From: Corallococcus sp. NCRR
Lineage (GTDB): Bacteria > Myxococcota > Myxococcia > Myxococcales > Myxococcaceae
Assembly: GCF_026965535.1 (NCBI RefSeq)
Contig: NZ_CP114039.1
Location: 372,001 to 436,000, forward strand
Direction of reading: 5' to 3'
Length of the DNA stretch: 64,000 nt
Shown: piece by piece, positions 35,937 to 44,594 of the stretch
How positions within the stretch are numbered: the first letter of the stretch is position 1
Layout of the letters: each line of letters begins with the position of its first letter
Notes under the pieces: model-generated
What the model was told of the DNA's origin: nothing
Databases searched by the model: none
The model's input: the letters and a program-made list of their open reading frames with translations, nothing else
Made by a program: the position numbers and the translations under genes

Positions 35937-38900
35937 ATGCCTGAAACGCCTTCGCCCCTGTTCAACGCGGTCCCCGTGGAGATGGACTTCCCGGCCGAGG
36001 AGCGCCGCATCCTGGCCTTCTGGAAGGAGCGCGGCATCTTCGAGAAATCGCTCAAGGCGAACGAAGGCAAGCCTCCCTTCGTCTTCTACGAAGGCCCGCC
36101 CACCGCGAACGGCCTGCCCCACAACGGCCACGTCCTCACGCGCGTCATCAAGGACCTGTTCCCGCGCTACCAGACCATGCGGGGCCACTACGTGCCGCGC
36201 AAGGCGGGCTGGGACACGCACGGCCTGCCGGTGGAGGTGGAGGTGGAGAAGGAGCTCCGCATCCACGGCAAGGCGGAGATTGAAAAGTACGGCGTGGAGC
36301 CCTTCACGGAGCGCTGCATCGAGTCCGTGTTCCGCTACACCTCCGAGTGGGAGCGGCTGACCCAGCGCATCGGCTTCTGGGTGGACCTCAACGAGGCCTA
36401 CGTCACCTATCACCGCGGCTTCGTGCAGAGCGTGTGGTGGGCGCTCTCCGAGCTCTACAAGAAGGGCCTGCTGTACCAGGGCCACAAGGTGGTCTGGTGG
36501 TGGCCACGCGGCGGCACCGCGCTGTCCGCGGCCGAGGTGGGCCTGGGCTACAAGACGGTGGACGACCCCAGCGTCTACGTGGCCTTCCCGCTGCGCGATG
36601 CGCCGGACACGTCGCTGCTCATCTGGACGACGACGCCCTGGACGCTGCCGTCCAACATGTACGCGGCCGTGAACCCGAACGTGGACTACGTCACGGTGGA
36701 CGCGGGCGACCGCAAGCTCATCCTCGCCGCCGCGCTGCGCGAGGAGCTGGCCAAGAAGCTGAAGAAGGACCTGCCCGTGCTGTCCACGCAGAAGGGCAGC
36801 GACCTGGTCGGCAAGCGTTACACGCCGCCCTTCGACACGTACTTCGCGAAGGAGGCGGACGCCACGCTGCCCCTGAAGGACGGCGGGCAGGACACGGTGG
36901 GCTGGCGCGTGATTCCGGCGGACTTCGTCACGCTGGACAGCGGCACGGGCATCGTCCACACGGCGCCCGCTTTCGGCGAGGACGACTACAAGGCCTACCG
37001 CAAGGACGCCACGCGCTTCGCGGATCCGGAAGCGCTGCAGATGCGCTGCGCGGTGAAGCCGGACGGCACGTTCTCCGAGGAGGTGCCGCTCGTCACCGGC
37101 AAGTTCGTGAAGGACGCGGACAAGGACCTGCAGCGCAACCTGAAGGAGCGCGGGCTGCTCATCCACACGGAGCAGTACCGCCACGAGTACCCCTTCTGCT
37201 GGCGCGCGGACGAAGACCCGCTCATCCAGTACGCCCGCCCCGCCTGGTACATCCGCACCACCTCCGTCATCGAGCAGGCCAAGGCGAACAACCAGCAGGT
37301 CAACTGGGTCCCGGAGAACATCAAGGACGGCCGCTTCGGCGACTTCCTCGCCAACAACGTGGACTGGGCCCTGTCGCGCGAGCGCTACTGGGGCACGCCG
37401 CTGCCCTTGTGGATCCACTCCGAAACGGGTGAGACGGAGGCGGTCTCCTCCATCGCGGAGCTGCGCCAGAAGCCGGGCAACAACGTGGCCGCCGTGGAGG
37501 CGGAGCTGAAGGCGTTCCTCGCCGGCAAGCCGCATGAGGCCAACGCGGAGCACCTGCTGGTCCACAAGCCGTGGATCGACAAGGTCACGTACGAGAAGGC
37601 CGGCGCCAGCGGGAAGTTCCAGCGCGTCCCCGAAGTGGTGGACGTGTGGTTCGACTCCGGCTGCATGCCCTTCGCGCAGTGGGGCTTCCCGCACGCGGAA
37701 GGCAGCAAGGAGACCTTCAACCGCGCGTTCCCGGCGGACTTCATCTCGGAGGCCATCGACCAGACGCGCGGCTGGTTCTACTCGCTGCTGATGGTCAGCA
37801 CGCTCCTCTTCGACGAGGAGACGCAGAAGCGCATGGGCCTGACGCCGAAGCGTGAGTGGCCCATGCCGTACAAGAGCTGCATCGTGCTCGGCCACGTCTC
37901 CGACAAGGAGGGCAAGAAGGAGTCCAAGTCCAAGGGCAACTACACCCCGCCGGAGATCATCCTGGACGAGGTGCGCATGGACTTCGCCGTGCTCACCGCC
38001 ACGGAGGCCGGCGTCCCCGCTGAAGCTGGCGTGGCGCTCATCGCGCGTGAGGACCTGGAGGGCCTGGACACGCAGGAGGGCGCCAAGGTGCAGCTCTTCC
38101 GCCCGGACCGGCCCCAGCAGCCCGTCACGGTGACGGTGAAGGTGCACAAGAAGCTCAAGCGCCGCGTGGTGCTGCTGGCGCCGCAGGAGCTCCAGCAACT
38201 GGACGTGAAGCCCTCCGCGCGCGGCGTGGACGTGATGCCGGTGGAGGTGCCCCGGCTGGCGGCCACCGAGCGCGTGGTGCTCAAGGACCCCGCCACCAAG
38301 GCGCCGGGCGCGGACGCGTTCCGGTGGTTCTTCTACGCGGCGAGCCCCACCTGGTCCAACACGCGCCACTCGCTGGCGAACGTGCGGCTGTTGCAGAAGG
38401 ACTTCCAGGTCAAGCTGCGCAACGTCTACTCGTTCTTCACCATCTACGCGAACATCGACGGGTTCAACCCGGCGAAGGGCACCGCCAGCAGCACGGAGGC
38501 CCCGTGGCTGGCCATCCGCAAGAGCCAGGGCTGGCGCGAGGTGAAGGCCCGGCCGGTGCTGGACCGGTGGATCCTCTCCGAGGTGCAGCTCACCCTGCGC
38601 GACGTGGCCAAGGCGCTGGACACGTACCAGGTCTACGACGCGGCCCAGCGGATGGTGGCGCTGGTGGACGCGCTGTCCAACTGGTACCTGCGCCGCAGCC
38701 GCGAGCGCTTCTGGGCGCCGGGCTTCGAGCAGGACAAGCAGGACGCGTACTTCACGCTCTACGAAGCCCTGACGACCATCACCGCCATGTCCGCCCCGTT
38801 CATCCCGTTCTTCGCGGACGAGATGTGGGGCAACCTGGTGGGCAAGCCGTGGGGCGCGGCGCAGCCGGAGAGCGTGCACCTGGCGAGCTTCCCGGACGTG

Positions 38901-39680
38901 GACTCGAGCCTCATCGACGAGGGGCTGGCCGCGGAGATGGGCGCCGTGCGCGAGCTGGTGTCGCTGGGCCTCAAGGTCCGCACGGACAACCGGCTCAAGG
39001 TGCGCCAGCCGCTGTCGCGCGCGGACGTCATCCTGTCGCGCCGCGAGCTGACGGAGCGCGTGGCGGTGTACCAGGCGCTCATCAGCGACGAGCTGAACGT
39101 GCACACCGTGAAGCTGGTGGAGCCGGGCAGCCCGGAGGCGGACGTGGTGCGCTACCGCGTGCGTCCCAACCTGCGCGCCATGGGCAGCCGGCTGGGCCCC
39201 AAGCTCGCGCCGGTGCGCAAGGCGTTCGACGCGGGCGACGGCCGCGCCCTGCACCAGGAGCTGCTGACGACGGGCAAGGTGGCCCTGAACGTGGGCGGCG
39301 AGGACATGGTCTTCCCCGCCGAGGAGCTGGAGACCCTGGTCGAGGCGCAGCCGGGCTACGCCGCCGCGGGCGGGAACGTGGGCGTGGTGGTGATGCACAC
39401 GCAGCTCACCGAGGCCCTGGTGGACGAAGGCCTGGTGCGCGAGCTGCTGGCGCGCGTGCAGGGTTCCCGCAAGGACATGAACCTGGGCTACACCGACCGC
39501 ATCCGCCTGTGGGTGGACGGCGATGACCGCGTGAAGCGCGTCGTCGACGCCGCCCGCGATGAGATCGCCCGCGAGACGCTCGCCTCCGAGATCCACGTGG
39601 GCCCCGAGGGGCTCACCGGCTCGGAGGAGGAGGCCAGCCTCAACGGCCTTCCGGCGAAGCTCCGCGTCGAGCGCGCCTGA
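35937..39680 (+). CDS. ileS: Isoleucyl-tRNA synthetase with extra domain after KMSKS
   Basis: A 1247-residue class I synthetase that charges tRNA-Ile. The HIGH-type motif is PHNGH (61-65). The CP1 editing domain includes TTTPWTLPSNMY and GIVHTAPAFGEDDY. The KMSKS motif is KESKSKGNY (661-669). The sequence then has about 110 extra residues before GADAFRWFFY (791), where normally only about a dozen lie. The C-terminal region ends in a eukaryote-like/IleS2-type extension without an obvious zinc finger. IleS2-type enzymes are often naturally mupirocin-tolerant. The ATG at 35937 gives a normal N-terminus. It is divergent from the mannanase gene and followed by a hairpin. Confidence 0.97.
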   Translation: MPETPSPLFNAVPVEMDFPAEERRILAFWKERGIFEKSLKANEGKPPFVFYEGPPTANGLPHNGHVLTRVIKDLFPRYQTMRGHYVPRKAGWDTHGLPVEVEVEKELRIHGKAEIEKYGVEPFTERCIESVFRYTSEWERLTQRIGFWVDLNEAYVTYHRGFVQSVWWALSELYKKGLLYQGHKVVWWWPRGGTALSAAEVGLGYKTVDDPSVYVAFPLRDAPDTSLLIWTTTPWTLPSNMYAAVNPNVDYVTVDAGDRKLILAAALREELAKKLKKDLPVLSTQKGSDLVGKRYTPPFDTYFAKEADATLPLKDGGQDTVGWRVIPADFVTLDSGTGIVHTAPAFGEDDYKAYRKDATRFADPEALQMRCAVKPDGTFSEEVPLVTGKFVKDADKDLQRNLKERGLLIHTEQYRHEYPFCWRADEDPLIQYARPAWYIRTTSVIEQAKANNQQVNWVPENIKDGRFGDFLANNVDWALSRERYWGTPLPLWIHSETGETEAVSSIAELRQKPGNNVAAVEAELKAFLAGKPHEANAEHLLVHKPWIDKVTYEKAGASGKFQRVPEVVDVWFDSGCMPFAQWGFPHAEGSKETFNRAFPADFISEAIDQTRGWFYSLLMVSTLLFDEETQKRMGLTPKREWPMPYKSCIVLGHVSDKEGKKESKSKGNYTPPEIILDEVRMDFAVLTATEAGVPAEAGVALIAREDLEGLDTQEGAKVQLFRPDRPQQPVTVTVKVHKKLKRRVVLLAPQELQQLDVKPSARGVDVMPVEVPRLAATERVVLKDPATKAPGADAFRWFFYAASPTWSNTRHSLANVRLLQKDFQVKLRNVYSFFTIYANIDGFNPAKGTASSTEAPWLAIRKSQGWREVKARPVLDRWILSEVQLTLRDVAKALDTYQVYDAAQRMVALVDALSNWYLRRSRERFWAPGFEQDKQDAYFTLYEALTTITAMSAPFIPFFADEMWGNLVGKPWGAAQPESVHLASFPDVDSSLIDEGLAAEMGAVRELVSLGLKVRTDNRLKVRQPLSRADVILSRRELTERVAVYQALISDELNVHTVKLVEPGSPEADVVRYRVRPNLRAMGSRLGPKLAPVRKAFDAGDGRALHQELLTTGKVALNVGGEDMVFPAEELETLVEAQPGYAAAGGNVGVVVMHTQLTEALVDEGLVRELLARVQGSRKDMNLGYTDRIRLWVDGDDRVKRVVDAARDEIARETLASEIHVGPEGLTGSEEEASLNGLPAKLRVERA

Positions 39681-39709
39681 CCCCGGACCTCCGGAGAGCA
39701 AGGCAAGAA

Positions 39710-39737
39710 GGCTCCGGGTAGACACCTACCCGGGGCC
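39710..39737 (+). terminator. Hairpin after ileS
   Basis: GGCTCCGGGTAG (39710-39721) and CTACCCGGGGCC (39726-39737) form a 12-base stem with one G-T wobble and a four-base loop, 29 bases after the ileS stop. It is followed by TTG rather than a T-run. Confidence 0.6.
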
Positions 39738-39840
39738 TTGAAGGCAGACATCGGGTGTGGCGCGGCGAGGACCGGGAGGGCGTGGGCGACTCCCGGCTTG
39801 CCGCCTCAGGGGGCGGATGTTACGAGACGGGCATCCCCCT

Positions 39841-39859
39841 GATTTCGCAAATCATTCTC
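39841..39859 (+). promoter_or_regulatory. Candidate Fur box upstream of the TonB receptor gene
   Basis: The 19 bases here match the classical Fur box at about 13 of 19 positions by hand alignment. The site ends three bases before the ATG, so bound Fur-Fe2+ would also block ribosome access. The stretch GCAAATCATT and the following TCAACATG are repeated upstream of the PepSY operon (44994-45012, minus strand). Confidence 0.5.
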
Positions 39860-39862
39860 AAC

Positions 39863-42052
39863 ATGCCCACTTCGTTCCGCAGCCGTCCGCGCCTCGTCCC
39901 GGGGGCGCTGCTTGGCGCCTCCCTCTCCCTTTTCGCCTCCCCTGCCCTGGCGCAGGAGCCCGTCGCGCCCCAGGAGGCGCCGGCCCCGGAGTCTCCGGCG
40001 CCCATGGACGACGGCGTCTACGACCTGCCCACGGTGGTGGTGGAGAGCGAGCGCGCCAACGGCCCGGTGCAGGGCTACACCGCGCGCCGCAGCGGCAGCG
40101 GCACGAAGACGGACACGGCGATTGGCGACACGCCGCAGTCGGTGTCGGTGGTGGGCAGGGCGCAGATGGACGCGCAGCAGGTGCAGTCCGTGACGGAGGC
40201 CACGCGCTACACGCCGGGCGTGCGCTCGGACACGTTTGGCGCGGATCCTCGCAATGACTGGTTCCTGATTCGCGGCTTCACGTCCCAGGAGGGTGGCTAC
40301 TTCCTGGACGGGCTCCAGCTGTACTCCAGCAGCTTCGCCACCTGGCGCCTGGAGACCTTCGGCCTGGAGCGTGTGGAGACCGTGCGCGGTCCCTCCTCCG
40401 TGCTGTACGGAGGCACGTCTCCGGGCGGCCTGCTCAACATGGTGGGCAAGCGTCCGCCAGTGGAGGGGCACATCCGGCACGTGGAGCTGGGCGGAAACAC
40501 GTTCGCCAACGGCCACGCGGGCGTGGACCTGGGCGGCGCCATCGACTCGGGCAACCACTGGCGCTACCGGGTGACGGCGCTGGCGCGCGGCGGCGGGACG
40601 CAGGTGGAGGAGACGGACAATAACCGGCTCTTCATCGCGCCGGCCCTCACCTGGGCGCCGACGGAGAGCACGGCGCTGACGGTGCACGGCAGCTTCCTGG
40701 CGGACCGCACGCAGGGGCAGAACTTCCTGCCGTACGTGGGCACCGTGGTGGACGCGCCCTATGGCCGCATCCCCACGGACCTCTTCACCAGCGACAAGAG
40801 CCTGGACCACTTCCAGCGCAACCAGTCCTGGGCGGGCTACGAGTTCTCCCACCGCTTCAACAACACCTTCACGCTGCGGCAGAACCTGCGCTACGCGCAC
40901 CTGGACCTGGACTTCCAGACGCTCTACGGCGTGGGCTACGCGGGTGAGCCGGCGGACGCGCAGCTGTCGCGCGGCAACTTCGTCACCCGGCCGACCGCGA
41001 ACCTCTTCACGGTGGACACGCAGGGAGACGTGCGCTTCAGCACCGGCCCCGTGCGCCACCTGGTGCTCGCGGGCGTGGACTTCAAGAACTACGTGCTGAA
41101 CGACGAGCAGGGCTACGAGGCGGGCGCCCCGCTGGACCTGCTCGACCCCGTGCGCGGTGACTACACGCCCACGGAGTCGCGCTACACGCTGAACCAGTCC
41201 ACGCTGAACCAGCTGGGCGTCTACCTCCAGGACCAGCTGCGCATCGGCGACCGGCTGGGCCTGACGCTGAGCGGGCGTCATGACTGGGTGGGCATGGACG
41301 TGGACAACGAGCTCCTGCCCACGTCCAGCTACGACGGCAGCGAGAGCGCGTTCAGTGGCCGCGCGGGTCTGCTCTACCGCTTCGACGTCGGCGTCGCGCC
41401 GTACGTGAGCTTCTCCAAGTCGTTCAACCCGGTGGCAGGGACGAAGTCGGACGGCTCGCTGTTCGAGCCGGAGAAGGGCCAGCAGCTGGAAGCAGGCGTG
41501 AAGTACCAGCCGGATGCGTTCCCGGTGCTGGTGGGCCTGTCGGTGTTCGAATTGAAGCGCCAGAACTTCGTGACGACGGACGGAGCGTTCAACCAGCTGC
41601 AGATTGGCGAGGTCCGCTCGCGAGGCTTCGAGGTGGAGGCCAACGCCACGCTGTTGCGAGGGCTGAGCCTGATTGGCTCCGCGTCGCTGTACTCGTTGGA
41701 GATCACGGAAGGCGCGGACCTGGAGCTGGGCAAGCGTCCGGTGGGTGTGCCGGAGGTGCTGGCGTCGCTGTGGCTGGACTACACGTTCCAGGACGGAGCC
41801 CTGCGAGGCTTCGGAGCGGCGGCGGGGGTGCGCGGAGTGGGCAGCTCCTACGCGGACCGGGAGAACACGCTGGAAGTGCCAGGCTTCACGCTGGTGGACG
41901 CGAGCGTGCACTACGAGCGAGGCCCGTGGCGCGCGGCCATCAACGCCTCCAACCTAGCGGACAAGACCTACGTGTCCTCCTGCAGTTCCGCGTCGGCCTG
42001 CTTCTACGGAGAGCGCCGCCGCGCGTCCGCCACGGTCGGCTACACCTGGTAG
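39863..42052 (+). CDS. TonB-dependent siderophore receptor
   Basis: A 729-residue outer-membrane receptor. The signal peptide (GASLSLFASPALAQ) is followed by a short TonB-box-like region DLPTVVVESE. The plug domain has DTPQSVSVVGRAQM, FLIRGFTSQEGGYFLDGLQ and VRGPSSVLYGGTSPGGLLNMVGKRP, characteristic of ferric-siderophore receptors of the FpvA/FhuE/FoxA class. The 22-strand barrel ends in the aromatic C-terminal strand (RASATVGYTW). The ATG at 39863 directly follows a Fur-box-like site. It is convergent with the PepSY operon, which is probably its inner-membrane partner. The siderophore is unknown. Confidence 0.95.
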   Translation: MPTSFRSRPRLVPGALLGASLSLFASPALAQEPVAPQEAPAPESPAPMDDGVYDLPTVVVESERANGPVQGYTARRSGSGTKTDTAIGDTPQSVSVVGRAQMDAQQVQSVTEATRYTPGVRSDTFGADPRNDWFLIRGFTSQEGGYFLDGLQLYSSSFATWRLETFGLERVETVRGPSSVLYGGTSPGGLLNMVGKRPPVEGHIRHVELGGNTFANGHAGVDLGGAIDSGNHWRYRVTALARGGGTQVEETDNNRLFIAPALTWAPTESTALTVHGSFLADRTQGQNFLPYVGTVVDAPYGRIPTDLFTSDKSLDHFQRNQSWAGYEFSHRFNNTFTLRQNLRYAHLDLDFQTLYGVGYAGEPADAQLSRGNFVTRPTANLFTVDTQGDVRFSTGPVRHLVLAGVDFKNYVLNDEQGYEAGAPLDLLDPVRGDYTPTESRYTLNQSTLNQLGVYLQDQLRIGDRLGLTLSGRHDWVGMDVDNELLPTSSYDGSESAFSGRAGLLYRFDVGVAPYVSFSKSFNPVAGTKSDGSLFEPEKGQQLEAGVKYQPDAFPVLVGLSVFELKRQNFVTTDGAFNQLQIGEVRSRGFEVEANATLLRGLSLIGSASLYSLEITEGADLELGKRPVGVPEVLASLWLDYTFQDGALRGFGAAAGVRGVGSSYADRENTLEVPGFTLVDASVHYERGPWRAAINASNLADKTYVSSCSSASACFYGERRRASATVGYTW

Positions 42053-42075
42053 CCGTCACGCACTGACGCATCCAT

Positions 42076-42114
42076 GGGGCCCTTGCCTGGCACGTCACCG
42101 CCAGCAAGGGCCCC
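42076..42114 (+). terminator. Stem-loop after the TonB receptor gene
   Basis: GGGGCCCTTGCCTGGC (42076-42091) pairs with GCCAGCAAGGGCCCC (42100-42114) with one bulged base and an eight-base loop, 23 bases after the stop codon. There is no T-run. Confidence 0.55.
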
Positions 42115-42188
42115 CGTCGTTCCCGACGCAGGAAGCACTACGGTCACGCATTGACGGGACTGCTCCTCCGTCAGCGGCGCACTGAAAA

Positions 42189-42612
42189 AACCTGTCCGAC
42201 AGTCGGACAGTTTTGGAAGTCCCTCCGGGCAGCACGAACCTGTCCGACTGTCCGACTGTCCGACAAGTCTTGAAGTCCGTGGCCCGGGGGCTCCGGTTCC
42301 GCCCGGGCAGCACGAACCTGTCCGACAGTCCGACCGGTTTGGAACTCGGTGGCGCACGGGCTTCGCTCCGCCCGGGCAGCACGACCCCGTCCGACTGTCC
42401 GACAAGTTTTGAAGTCCGTGGTGTGGGGGCCGCTCCATGCTCCGAGCAGCACGAACCTGTCCGACTGTCCGACCGGTTCGGAGCTGCGTGGCCCGGAGCC
42501 CTTCCGCCCGGGCAGTGAGAACCTGTCCGACTGTCGGACAAGTTTTGAAGTCCGAGCCAGCGAGGGCCGCCCCCACCAGCAGCGGGAAACCTGTCCGACT
42601 GTCGGACAGGTT
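42189..42612. repeat. Seven-unit array of a palindromic GTCCGAC repeat in a convergent-gene gap
   Basis: Cores of about 25 bases start at 42189, 42237, 42315, 42384, 42454, 42520 and 42588, giving a period near 68 bases (range 48-78). Units 1, 6 and 7 are near-perfect inverted repeats with arms AACCTGTCCGAC and GTCGGACAGGTT (unit 7), followed by TTTT. Units 2-5 instead carry two or three direct TGTCCGAC blocks. The spacers are related to one another (TTTTGAAGTCCGTGGCCC near the start, CGCCCGGGCAGCACG near the end), so this is not CRISPR. The array fills most of the 701-base gap (42053-42753) between the convergent TonB receptor and PepSY genes; no gene is seen in the gap. The rest of the gap (42613-42753) holds nothing I can name. 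Confidence 0.9.
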
Positions 42613-42753
42613 TTGGAAGAGCGCGTCCAGGGGCCGCCTCGGATGCGAGGTGGACCGCATAGGTGCTTGGGGGCTTGGCGCGCATCGTGCACTTCGGACT
42701 GCACTGCCGCGCGCTGCTGGGAAGTCCCGCTGGGCTTCGCGGACTCTCGGGCC

Positions 42754-44310
42754 TCACGCCTTGACGAGGGGTCCTTCGGGCGCGGCGCTCCCGGACACGG
42801 GCACCGCTGTCTTCCGCTTGCGCAGGCCCCACGCGAGCCCGCCGCAGCCCAGCGCCATCGCGGCAAGGAAGGACTCCGCCATGAACACCGGGGGCAGACC
42901 GCGTGACAGCGCCGTGAACAGGTTCGCGTCCTGCGTCAGGACGTCGCCCACCACCACCGCTCCGAACAGCACCGCCGCCACGGCGCACAGCACACTGCCC
43001 ACCTGGCGCGTCGAACCGCGCGGCACGAGCGCGATGACGACTCCGAGCACCCATGCTCCCAGGAACAGACCGAACTCCCAGTCCGCTCGCCGTGCCATGG
43101 CCCATGGCAGCACCCGGTTCGCGGCGCAGTACACCGCCGTGCCGAACGTGAGCCCCGCGGACACGCCCACCGTCAGCCGCTCCAGCACGCGGTTGCCCCT
43201 GCGCGTGCGAAGTGGATCCCGGCGCTCCAGCCAGATGAGGTTTCCCGTCACGAGCACCGCGCACATCGCCAGCGCGAGCAGCGCGTAGAGCGGCTTCATC
43301 AGCGCCTCCGCGAACCGGCCCGCGTGCAAGTCGAAGAGCAGCCGCTCGAAGGTGAAGTTCGGCGTGCTGGACTCCACGCTCGACCCGAACGTCTCACCGC
43401 TCACGCTGTCCACGTGCGCGAAGTGGTCCGGTCCCAGCGGGGACAGCTGGAAGTACACGCCCGCCCAGGCGCGCGCGTCTCCGTAGTCGTGCAACTCCAC
43501 GTAGCGGGGCGTGCCCTCCGCGCCGGGCACCGACGCTCGCGCCCGGTCCACCACCGTGTCCAGCGACAGCATGGGCGCGTCCTTCCCCGCCGCCTCCCGC
43601 ACTGGCACGCTGTAGCCGCGCAGCTTCGTCACCCGGTCCGCCTGCCCCCGGTACACCGTGCTCCCGAAGCCCTGCGCCGCCAGCCCCGCCAGACACAGCA
43701 CCGCCCCCGTCCATGCCAGCATCGCGGTGAACGGCAGCCCGAAGACGCCCAACACCTTGTGCGCGTCCGACGCGGAGAAGCGCGGTTTCGCCGTGGGCCG
43801 GAAGCGCCACCACTGCACGCGCAGGTCCTTCAGGTGGATCCACAGGCCGCTGACCAGCGCCACCAGCAGGGCCACCGACACCACCCCCGAGAACTCCATC
43901 CCCCAGGGCACCCGGTAGAAGAAGTGCATCCAGTACAGCTCGCTCGCCAGCCGGCTGCGCTCCGGCAACGCGGTGCCGGTGAGCGGGTCCAGCCACAACA
44001 CGCGCATCCCCGTGGGCTCGAAGAGGTACGCGGTGATGAACCGCGTCTCCTCGTGGGTGAGCATCCCCACATGCGCGCCTCGCGGCAGCGGCCCCTGCTC
44101 CCGCACCCGTTCGAGCATCAGATCGAACGACGGCGGTGACTCCGAGGGTGGCGCGACGTGGAGCGCGGGCTCCTGCCACACTTCCAGCTCCTCGCGGAAC
44201 ATCGCGAAGACGCCACAGAAGAAGATGACGAACAGGAACAGGCTGGCGATGACGCCCGCCCACGCATGCAGGTCGAACTGGATGCGGAACGTCCGGGGCG
44301 ACAGCTTCAT
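42754..44310 (-). CDS. PepSY-domain membrane protein (siderophore iron reductase type)
   Basis: A 518-residue protein of the PepSY-associated TM family. Its start SPRTFRIQFDLHAWAGVIASLFLFVIFFCGVFAMF contains the typical His and first membrane helix. VLGVFGLPFTAMLAWTGAVL, YWMHFFYRVPWGMEFSGVV and FDLHAGRFAEALMKPLYALL continue the pattern, with paired membrane helices flanking periplasmic PepSY regions. Relatives beside TonB receptors are thought to reduce or release iron from siderophores. The start ATG 44310 overlaps the preceding DUF3649-like stop by four bases (ATGA), showing an operon. A Fur-box-like site lies upstream of the first gene of the operon. Confidence 0.9.
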   Translation of the reverse strand: MKLSPRTFRIQFDLHAWAGVIASLFLFVIFFCGVFAMFREELEVWQEPALHVAPPSESPPSFDLMLERVREQGPLPRGAHVGMLTHEETRFITAYLFEPTGMRVLWLDPLTGTALPERSRLASELYWMHFFYRVPWGMEFSGVVSVALLVALVSGLWIHLKDLRVQWWRFRPTAKPRFSASDAHKVLGVFGLPFTAMLAWTGAVLCLAGLAAQGFGSTVYRGQADRVTKLRGYSVPVREAAGKDAPMLSLDTVVDRARASVPGAEGTPRYVELHDYGDARAWAGVYFQLSPLGPDHFAHVDSVSGETFGSSVESSTPNFTFERLLFDLHAGRFAEALMKPLYALLALAMCAVLVTGNLIWLERRDPLRTRRGNRVLERLTVGVSAGLTFGTAVYCAANRVLPWAMARRADWEFGLFLGAWVLGVVIALVPRGSTRQVGSVLCAVAAVLFGAVVVGDVLTQDANLFTALSRGLPPVFMAESFLAAMALGCGGLAWGLRKRKTAVPVSGSAAPEGPLVKA

Positions 44311-44594
44311 CGCGGCCCCCGCACGAGCAGCGCGACGGCCACCGGCGCCACCACCGCCAGACACACGCCCCACGCCACCCGGCCATTGCGCGCCAGCGGC
44401 AGCGCGCACGCGAGCCCCACCCACACCGGCAGCACCACATGGAAGCCCAGCGCGAAGGCCCACGTCCCCGACACCGGCAGGAACGCCATCACCGCCGCGC
44501 CCACCGCGAACGCCGCGAGCGGAGCCCCCAGCACGGCCGCCAGCGTCCGCGCCACGGAATGGTTCGCCGCCTTGTCACCGCGTCCCGTGCTCAT
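44307..44594 (-). CDS. DUF3649-like small membrane protein
   Basis: A 95-residue protein with three hydrophobic segments (VLGAPLAAFAVGAAVMAFLP, WAFALGFHVVLPVWVGLACAL, VCLAVVAPVAVALLV). It resembles DUF3649 proteins, which occur between TonB receptors and PepSY proteins in iron-uptake operons of Proteobacteria. I set the start at ATG 44594, where it overlaps the stop of a 26-codon mini-ORF as ATGA; a TTG at 44627 is possible. It is followed by PepSY with an ATGA overlap. Confidence 0.6.
   Translation of the reverse strand: MSTGRGDKAANHSVARTLAAVLGAPLAAFAVGAAVMAFLPVSGTWAFALGFHVVLPVWVGLACALPLARNGRVAWGVCLAVVAPVAVALLVRGPR

Noticed and set aside
35895-39725. Very long open frame antisense to ileS
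   Set aside because: It mirrors ileS codons, has a biased His/Arg/Leu composition and no domain; ileS itself is certain.
42189-42612. CRISPR array
   Set aside because: The regularly spaced palindromes look CRISPR-like, but the spacers are similar to each other, the cores vary, and no cas genes are near.
42095-43264. Minus-strand protein with repeated NLSDSRTGSCCPGG-like peptides
   Set aside because: It is only a translation of the palindromic repeat array through a frame kept open by high GC; it also overlaps the PepSY gene.
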